A program made the translations under genes and the position numbers. A stretch of DNA of 49,157 bases from Chara braunii (Eukaryota; Streptophyta; Charophyceae; Charales; Characeae), in contig BFEA01000206.1 in the NCBI GenBank assembly GCA_003427395.1, positions 1,048,992 through 1,098,148 of the forward strand, given 5' to 3'. Under the pieces are notes generated by a model. The model did not search any database. It saw only the letters and a list, made by a program, of their open reading frames with translations, and was not told the origin of the DNA. Shown in pieces: positions 42,595 to 49,157 of this stretch. Numbering within the stretch: position 1 is the stretch's first letter; every line of letters starts with the position of its first letter.

Positions 42595-45170
42595 TGTACC
42601 CCTGAGGCCTTGCACATAGCCGGCTTCCCGACCACCGAGTCGCGATTTGCCCCTTTGGCTACCCCACCTGAGGACCCTCATGACACGACAGACACAGTTC
42701 TCTCTGCCCCGTTGTTTGTCGAGGTACCGTCTGCCTCCCAGCAGACCGCCACATCTAGCGCTTCTCCCTCGAGACTTCCGACGTGTCGCGCCATTCGCAC
42801 AGCCCGTTGTAGCGCTCAGCTGGCGACAAGCCATGACGTTGTGTGATCTCTCATGGACTTCAGCATTCTGCAGGCTCGTCAGGAGCGACTCACGAGACAT
42901 GTCAACGTCCAACGTCGTCTTCTCGCTCTGCTTTCTGACCCGGATCGCACCCTACCCATTATCCCTATTCGCCTAGGGACATCTAAGAGGGTGTACCGCG
43001 CTTTATGGGACTCTGGCTCGCAGGGAGATTTTGTTCACCCTCGAGTGGTTGAGGAAGGTCGCCTAGCTACCTCTGGGTCCCGCTCTCCTATCTCCGTTAC
43101 CCTCGGAGATAACAAGACACAGCGCTTCTTCGATCAGACGGTCCCCGACCTCCACTTCTCCCTTACCCTCCAGCCACCGGATAGTACCCAGACGCCGCGG
43201 CGCTACCATTCCTCCGCATACTTCGATGTGCTGGAGACCGGGTACAACTTTATCCTTGGCACTCCCTGGTCTCGCCGGTTCCGTAGCACAGAGGCCGAAT
43301 GGGTGACCGAGACACTCGTTCTCAAAACGAAGTGTGGTCAGACCCATCGCGTCCCCTTCATTGGAACCACGGGCGACACTCCTCCCGACCTACCTCCCCG
43401 GGACCCTCGTCCCTCAGGGTCTCACCCTGACATCGCCTTCACTTCCCCTCGTCAGTTTGCTCACTTCATACGACAAGAGGACATCACGTTCTACTCAGTG
43501 AACGTCATGGATCTTCTTCGCTATGATCCACTTTGTCCCGAGGTTGAGCTCATCTCTCTGGAGCCCGATCCCCCTGACCCTTCCTCCATCTTCGCGGCTC
43601 CCATCTCTACGTCCACCTGTCAGCCTGCGGATACCCCCTCCACGTCCCAGGCCCCTGCGCCGTCAACTGTCAAGTCCACACATACGTCTCGTGACGACGC
43701 AGACGCTGAGGAACTCACACGGTTCACGGCAGACTTAGAGCCGGCCGTTCGCGACCTGATTCGAGAGTACCGCGACATCTTTCCCCCGTATTTCTCATAT
43801 AGCAGGATTCCCCCGATGAGCGGTGTTGAGCATTCTATCCAGCTCGTGCCTGACTATCGTGTTCACCATCAGGCACCGCACCGACTCTCGATCCCAGAGG
43901 CGACGGAACTCAAGCGTCAGCTTGAGGAGCTCCTTCGACTGGGTTTCATTAAACCTAGTAACTCCCCTTGGGGTGCACCTGTCCTCTTTGCTCGCAAAGC
44001 GGACGGAACTTTCCGCGTCTGCATCGACTACCGCGACTTTAACCGTTACACGGTTAAGAACAATTATCCCATGCCCCGCACGGATGAGCTGTTTGACCGT
44101 CTGGCAGGCAACCACTTCTTCACGAAGATCGATCTTTATAGCGGTTACCACCAGATCCGCGTTGCCACAGAGGATCAGTCGAAGACCGCCTTCCGATCTC
44201 GCTTCGGCTACTTCACGGTGATGTCATTCGGCCTCACCAATGCACCCGCCACCTTCCAGACGGCGATGAACAACATCTTCAGGGACATCCTTGAAGAATA
44301 CGTTCTCGTATACCTGGACGACATCCTGGTCTACAGTCGTACCTTAGAATACCATCTCAGACACCTCCGCGATGTCCTACAACGCTTACGCAAGCATGAC
44401 TTCTATGCCAAGCTCAGTAAGTGCCGCTTTGCCCAGCGCAAAGTGGACTTCCTAGGACACCATGTGTCTGACTAGGGTCTCCACATGGACGACGCGAAGA
44501 TCACTGCTATTGCAGAGTGGCCAACCCCCACATCTGCCAATCAACTTCGCAGTTTCCTAGGCCTCACCAGCTACTATAGTAATTTTATCCAGGGATACGC
44601 TAGGTATTCATACGTCCTTACCTCTACCCTCCTCCGAAAGAACCCGCCGTGGTTTTGGACACCCCTGTGCGAGGACGCCTTTCGCGCCCTCAAGAAGGCG
44701 GTGACCTGTGCGCCGGTTCTTCGCCTTCCCGATTTTGATCGTCCCTTTATCGTCACCACCAATCCGTCAGATTTTGTAGTAGGAGCTGTTCTTTCTCAGG
44801 TGTTTCCCTCTCCTCCAGATTCACCTTACCCCCGTGTTCCTCCTTCCCCCCCCCTCCCTGCTGACACTGCTTCTCGACTGACGCCTACTCTCCCACCACT
44901 TCCCTCCACTGACAGTCCTCCTGTTACTTACTCCCCGACCATCGCGGAGGATGGGACTGTCGGGGCTCGTGATGGGGATTGCCCGATCGCTTTCTACTCC
45001 CGTCAGTTACTGCCTGCCGAGATAAACTACATTGTCGATGAACGTGAGGTTCTCGCAGTAGTTTATGCTACCCGGCATTGGCGTCATTATCTGCACGGGG
45101 CGCCCTTCACAGTGCGCACGGACAACTCAGTTGTCCAGGCTTTCCTCACGAAGCCTAAGCTTTTCTTCGA
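42595..45170 (+). pseudogene. Gypsy Pol, first part: protease, RT, start of RNase H
   Basis: Pol is in one frame here, with stops TAG 42592-42594, TGA 42844-42846 and TAG 44473-44475. The aspartic protease has [10 protein letters not shown] with the catalytic Asp at 43009-43011. The RT has [49 protein letters not shown] and an intact YLDD at 44311-44322. RNase H begins with FIVTTNPSDFVVGAVLSQ, and then FYSRQL and DEREVLAVVYATRHWRHYL. Between these RNase H motifs is a Pro/Ser-rich insertion (about 44805-44960). The frame is lost near 45170. Confidence 0.92.
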
Positions 45171-47003
45171 CAGGCACGCTGGTGGCGTGATTTATCCAAG
45201 TTCAATTTCACCACTCAGCCCATCAAGGGTGAAACGAACCGTGTCGCCGATGCCTTGTCCCGCCGTCCTGATCACAATGAGGAACCCATCCATCTTGCTG
45301 CCATCTCCATCACCACTGCTGATCAGTCGGTGATCGACGCGTATTGCACTCAGTACCGCCATTGCCCCGATTATCGCGTCATCCACGCGACACTACGGAG
45401 TGGCAAGACCGTTCCTTCCTACTCCCTCGGGGAGAACGACCTTGTGTACTGGCATGGCAGATCTAGTCAGCTCGAACCACGTATCTGCGTTCCCTCCACT
45501 GGACAGCTCCGCGTCCAGGCTGTAGCAGAGTTCCATGACCAGGCAACTGCCGGTCATATGGGTTTCCACAAGACGTAGGCTCGTGTTTGCCGCCTATACG
45601 TCTGGCCGAAGTCCAAAGACTTTGTCAAAGCCTACATCCAGGAGTGTCCTACCTGCAAGGAGGTGAGCAGTCCGAACCACCTTCCGTATGGGTTACTTCA
45701 GCCCCTACCCATACCTGAGGGTCATTGGCAGTCCATCTCGATCGATTTCATTGGTCCCCTCCGCCCACCCACTGAGCGCGATCATGACGCTATCTTGGTC
45801 GTCGTCGATCGCTTCACGAAGCGTGCACGTTTTGTCTCGTACCGCTATCGAATTAGCGCTCGTGAGGTCGCCGACATCGTCTTCGACCGAGTCGTGAGAG
45901 ATCACGGCTTACCTCAGAGCATCATCTCCGACTGTGACCCGCGCTTTACCAGCACATTCTGGCGACGCCTACACGAGGTGTACAGATCCCAGCTCTGCTT
46001 CTCATCGTCTTACCACCCTCAGACGGATGGTAAGACTGAGGTCACCAACAACACTCTCGGTAATATCCTCCGAGAGTTTGTTAGGGATGACCAGCAGTGA
46101 GACTTACACTTAGCCCACGTGGAGATTGCGTACAAGCACGCTGTTTCGCCAGCCACGGGGATGTCGCCATTCTATTGCGACCTTGGCTACCACCCTCGCG
46201 TACCCGCGGATTTTCTACGACCATCGCGGTTGCGCCCAGACACTCGTTGCCCTGCGCTTGACGACTGGATCGCCCACATGGCGGCGATTATGAAGCGCGC
46301 ACACGAGAGTTTAGTCGACTCCCAGACTCGCATGGTCGCACGAGCGAACCGATCATGAATGGATCGTCCATTCAAAGTCGATGACGATGTGCTCGTCGAC
46401 GCACGCCACTTACAACTCGAAGCAGATACGCTTCGCAAGTTCAGGCGTCATTTCTTCGGTCCATGCCGCATCCTTCAGGTCGTCGGTTCTGATACTGCCG
46501 CTAGTCCGGTCAGCTTCCGTGTGAAGCTACCTGATTACCTTCGACAGGCTCGCGTACATGATGTTTACCACGTCTCCTTGCTGTGTCCTTATCGCAGACC
46601 GTCTGATCGCTTCGCCGGACGCCCTTATGAGCGCCCTCCACCTATCATGATGGACGGTCACGAGGAGTTCGTTGTTTCCGACATCGTATCACGCTGAGTT
46701 ACCGACGATACCCCTCCACGCATCGAGTACCTTGTGCGTTGGAAGGGCTACGCTGATGAGGAGGCTACTTGGGAGCCCCTAGAGCACTTGCAGCATGCCA
46801 AGATGTTGGTGTGTGCATATGATCGTGCTCGTCGTGCTGAGACATCTGCTTCTACTTAGCCGACTGACCCTCTTCCTCCTCCTCCAGTTGACGAGATTGC
46901 TGAGGACGAGCCCGCTCCCTCTGAGGCCGTTCCTCAGCCGCAGACGGTCGCCTCCGAGCGTCCACAGCGCACTCATCGTCGCCCTTCGCGTTACAATGAC
47001 TGA
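45171..47003 (+). pseudogene. Gypsy Pol, second part: integrase and chromodomain
   Basis: After the shift the frame continues with the end of RNase H (ETNRVADALSRRPDH). The integrase HHCC zinc domain follows (HDQATAGHMGFHK, then CPTCKE), then the catalytic core: Asp at 45744-45746 (SIDFIGP), Asp at 45930-45932 (IISDCDPRF) and Glu at 46038-46040, a correct D-X35-E spacing. Near the C terminus is a chromodomain (about 46660-46825) with EYLVRWKGYADEEATWEP, which in chromoviruses directs insertion to methylated-histone chromatin. The frame ends with TGA at 47001-47003. Internal stops: TAG 45576, TGA 46098, TGA 46356, TGA 46695 and TAG 46857. Confidence 0.92.
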
Positions 47004-47941
47004 CACTCTTATCCTCTATCTTTCCCCACTGACTCACACCATCAGGTACTCCATCATCATCTCTTCTTCAGGATATCAGCGTTTTGCGGCTCTGCTTCGA
47101 CATCGACTCCACTGCTACTTCATCGACGTCGTCGACCACTTCGACGACTTCAGCTACTTTGGACGTGACTACTTCACGTCACCAACCTACTCTGCATACT
47201 CCCTTGCCTCTGTCACATGATGGTTCTCACTTAGTTGGGTCTCTTTGAGTTTGGCTCTGGTATCGCATCGGCATTGGGACCATAGCGTTATCTTGGCTTC
47301 CTTGCTCCCAGATCTAGCTCCCTCTCCCAGTCGGTGAGTTGTGTGCATGTTTCCCTCACCCACTGCCCTCATCACCCTAGCGTCGGCTATTGCATGCCTC
47401 CAGTTCGGGATAGCTCCACCCTATTCCAGGCTCCCCTTTTCATGGTCGACCCTGCAAGGTGTCACCCTTTTGTCGAGCATTACCTGCCTTGATGGTCTAT
47501 CTGTTAGGGTCATTGGTTTTGTTTCGCTACCACTCTCCCACCTTTAGCCTGATGACCTATCCCACCTTCATGTGTGACTGCCCTTAGGAGTTTCGATTCT
47601 TAGGCTCCATTCACCCCCTTTGAGACCATCCCACTCTTAGTGGTTCAGCGACATGACATTATCTTGTGACATATTGCTCTTTTCCTTTCAGCACTGAGGC
47701 CACTGCCTCCAGGATTTTAGGATTGTATCATACTACATTTCATTTTCTGCTGTTAGCTAGGATATGTATACCAGACATTTGCTTTTCTTTTGACATTATG
47801 TAGCTTAGGATGCATCGCATGGACTCCGCTTGGAGCTTGCTCCGCATCCTAGATTTCTCAACTTTCTTTATTGCAGAGTTCCGCTGCTTTTGCGGATAGC
47901 GTGTTTATNGCTCTTGCGATCCATTACAGGTCTGAGGATCG
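47004..47941 (+). other. 3' untranslated part of the gypsy element
   Basis: No conserved ORF. It is T-rich, with one N at 47909. The bases before the 3' LTR (AGGTCTGAGGATCG) are only partly purine, a weak polypurine tract. Confidence 0.7.
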
Positions 47942-48291
47942 TGCAGCGGACCTTCATCAGCCCTGGCCTACAGCCAGGGCCTATTTGGCTATTTGCCCAG
48001 TTCGGCCTGTGGGACCAGGCCATGGGCTGACCCCACAGGCCGTGTGTTGTTCTAGTCCTGCCTGGTACCACTGTCAGTACCAGTCCAGTCCAGTCCAGTC
48101 AGTCAATCCGCTGGGGTATACCCCAACAGTTGTCTGTTTTTTGACATTCTTCACTTTTGGAAATCTTGGAGTACGTGCGTGTGGAGTCTGCGTCGGAGCT
48201 GCGTTGTCCCTTCCAACTCCATCTCTACCTCCTCCTTCGTCCACCCTTCTTCTCTATCCTGTCGGACCGCCATCCTGGCGGGTCCGGCACA
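47942..48291 (+). repeat. 3' LTR (350 bp)
   Basis: It begins TGCAGCGG and ends GGCACA, and matches the 5' LTR over its full length, including both hairpins and the GTCCA repeats. Differences are scattered and mostly transitions. Confidence 0.93.
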
Positions 48292-48389
48292 CCCCAGTAT
48301 CCCCATGCGGTCAGCAAAGGACTTTCCAGATCCATTCCCTCCCCACTCACAGGCTGTGGAAATATGTCTGTAGTCAATCAATAAGCGCT
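48292..48389 (+). pseudogene. LINE ORF2 tail, right part
   Basis: Continues the 37477-37801 frame across the gypsy insertion (SIPMRSAKDFPDPFPPHSQA) and ends with TAG at 48369-48371. Joining at CCCC gives an uninterrupted frame, which supports the nested-insertion reading. Confidence 0.5.
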
Positions 48390-49047
48390 TCCCACTCCCG
48401 TTTACCCTCCCGTTCCCCTTTCGATCATATTCCCGACCAGGCGGTCACCCCACCCTACTTAGCTCTGGTCATTCGGTAAAAGTGTTATATTTGGCTGTCT
48501 AGGTTCTGGTCATTCAGTAAATGCACTGTCTTTGTCTGCCCAGGCTACGGTCCGCTACACTGCAACAGTTTTCCTGGGAGGGGTCGGGCGGGGAAAGAGA
48601 GGGATGGGTCCTCTTGGAAGGACGGGCAAGGGAACGGAAAGAAACACTGGTGCCCCCCAGTGGTTCCTCCCGGACCCCTGTCCTGACACTGGGATGCAGA
48701 AAGAGCTTGAGGATAACCAGGAGCTCAGAGGAACTAGTCCTTCAATAGCAGTAAATCGACCTCGTACAGGGCGAAGTGGACCATCAGGCATTTATGGGAA
48801 ACCAGTCCTTCAGCAGCAGAAATTCGGGGCCTGGTACAGGGCGAAGAGGTTTTCTCCCTGCAGCTCATTAGCTTGTGCAGATGATCTTCTGCAGATAGCG
48901 TTCATCTCAGTCCATTTCCACCACAGCCTGCTCAGTGGCAGGTCTGTTTTTGATATTTTTCAATACCCTGCTCAGTCAATCCCCTGGAGCCCAGGGTAAT
49001 CAACGCTGGCAGGGGCCCTCTAATATTTTCAGTTTACATCTGTATAT
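48390..49047 (+). other. Unassigned; 155-codon ORF of unknown status
   Basis: The frame 48532-48999 is open for 155 codons (KELEDNQELRGTSP, KFGAWYRAKRFSP). It could be more of the LINE tail or a chance frame. AGTCCTTCA plus CAGCAG- and TACAGGGCGAAG-type words occur twice (about 48735-48780 and 48803-48850), an imperfect internal repeat. Confidence 0.3.
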
Positions 49048-49100
49048 GGGACGCTGGACCCGTTTTCCAGCAGGTGACGCTCCCCACCAATAGATGGAGC
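49048..49100 (+). repeat. Short dispersed repeat with a covarying hairpin, copy 2
   Basis: GGGACGCTGGACCC, TCCAGCAGGTGACGCTCCCC and AATAGATGGAGC align with 23387-23440. The stem is GCTGGA/TCCAGC here. Confidence 0.7.
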
Positions 49101-49157
49101 CGCTCCCCAAGTGGTAGTGGTGCCTGCTCTTATCAGCGCCACTATCACCGGCGGGGG

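Larger units (their letters stand above)
37802..48291 (+). mobile_element. Ty3/gypsy chromovirus LTR retrotransposon, complete but inactive
   Basis: Two LTRs of about 350 bp (37802-38152 and 47942-48291) bracket a 9.8-kb interior. Next to the 5' LTR is the primer-binding site. Gag, protease, RT, RNase H, integrase and a C-terminal chromodomain follow in Ty3/gypsy order (RT before integrase). The flanks are CCCCG and CCCCA, a 5-bp target duplication with one transition. Removing the element restores a single open LINE frame across the site. Ten internal stops and a frameshift in RNase H show it is dead. The purine tract before the 3' LTR is poor. Confidence 0.93.

Noticed and set aside
40871-46859. 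Alternative genetic code or programmed read-through to explain the many in-frame TAG and TGA codons
   Set aside because: TAG falls at Gln-type and TGA at Trp- or Arg-type positions with no TAA. Reassignment of UAG/UAA to Gln would give both. A frameshift and other lesions are also present, so decay by deamination explains it better.

Overview
This window looks like nuclear DNA from a draft assembly of a green-lineage eukaryote, most likely a streptophyte alga or an early-diverging plant. A charophyte such as Chara would fit, but the sequence does not settle the species. Four things point this way. There is a plant-type L1 LINE whose ORF2 has a C-terminal zinc-binding region. There is a chromodomain Ty3/gypsy element primed by initiator tRNA-Met. 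The nonsense mutations are almost all TAG or TGA, as expected from cytosine-methylation decay. A TGTAA motif lies just upstream of a retrocopy's poly(A). Two runs of N (11446-11550 and 38527-38840) and single Ns mark assembly gaps. Nearly everything is repetitive. The only intact, recognisable protein gene is a small CHCHD2/CHCHD10-type gene, and it is itself a retrocopy.

Left part (1-9.9 kb). A broken LINE lies on the minus strand (1-5880). Its ORF1 and ORF2 overlap by 14 nt, and a 200-bp tandem duplication breaks ORF2. Next come a tail-only A-rich insertion (6585-6664), the CHCHD retrocopy with its poly(A) and target-site duplication (6714-7797), and several copies of a tRNA-derived SINE (7.84-8.57 kb, again at 20.6 kb).

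Middle part (9.8-29 kb). This is a patchwork of non-coding repeats. It holds four copies of a roughly 95-bp foldback element (9.9-12.5 kb), a dispersed repeat with a conserved stem-loop (14.5 kb, second copy at 34.3 kb), a 123-bp tandem repeat, and an array of about ten small hairpins around a shared ACTTA core (16.9-17.9 kb). A 75-bp tandem repeat with splice-donor-like motifs follows (18.6-19.0 kb). A 4-kb array (25.2-29.1 kb) is written almost entirely in an RRYY four-base rhythm and is interleaved with six copies of a conserved core of about 150 bp.

Right part (29.9-49.2 kb). A tyrosine-recombinase retrotransposon (29.9-33.7 kb) has a gag-like ORF with a spliceosomal-type intron, then RT and RNase H on the plus strand, and a tyrosine recombinase on the opposite strand. 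That is the layout of Volvox Kangaroo. Further right, a second LINE C-terminal fragment (35.7-37.8 kb, plus strand) was cut by a complete chromovirus of about 10.5 kb (37802-48291; LTRs, PBS, gag, protease, RT, RNase H, integrase, chromodomain). The LINE frame resumes at 48292. All of these elements carry stops or frameshifts and look inactive.
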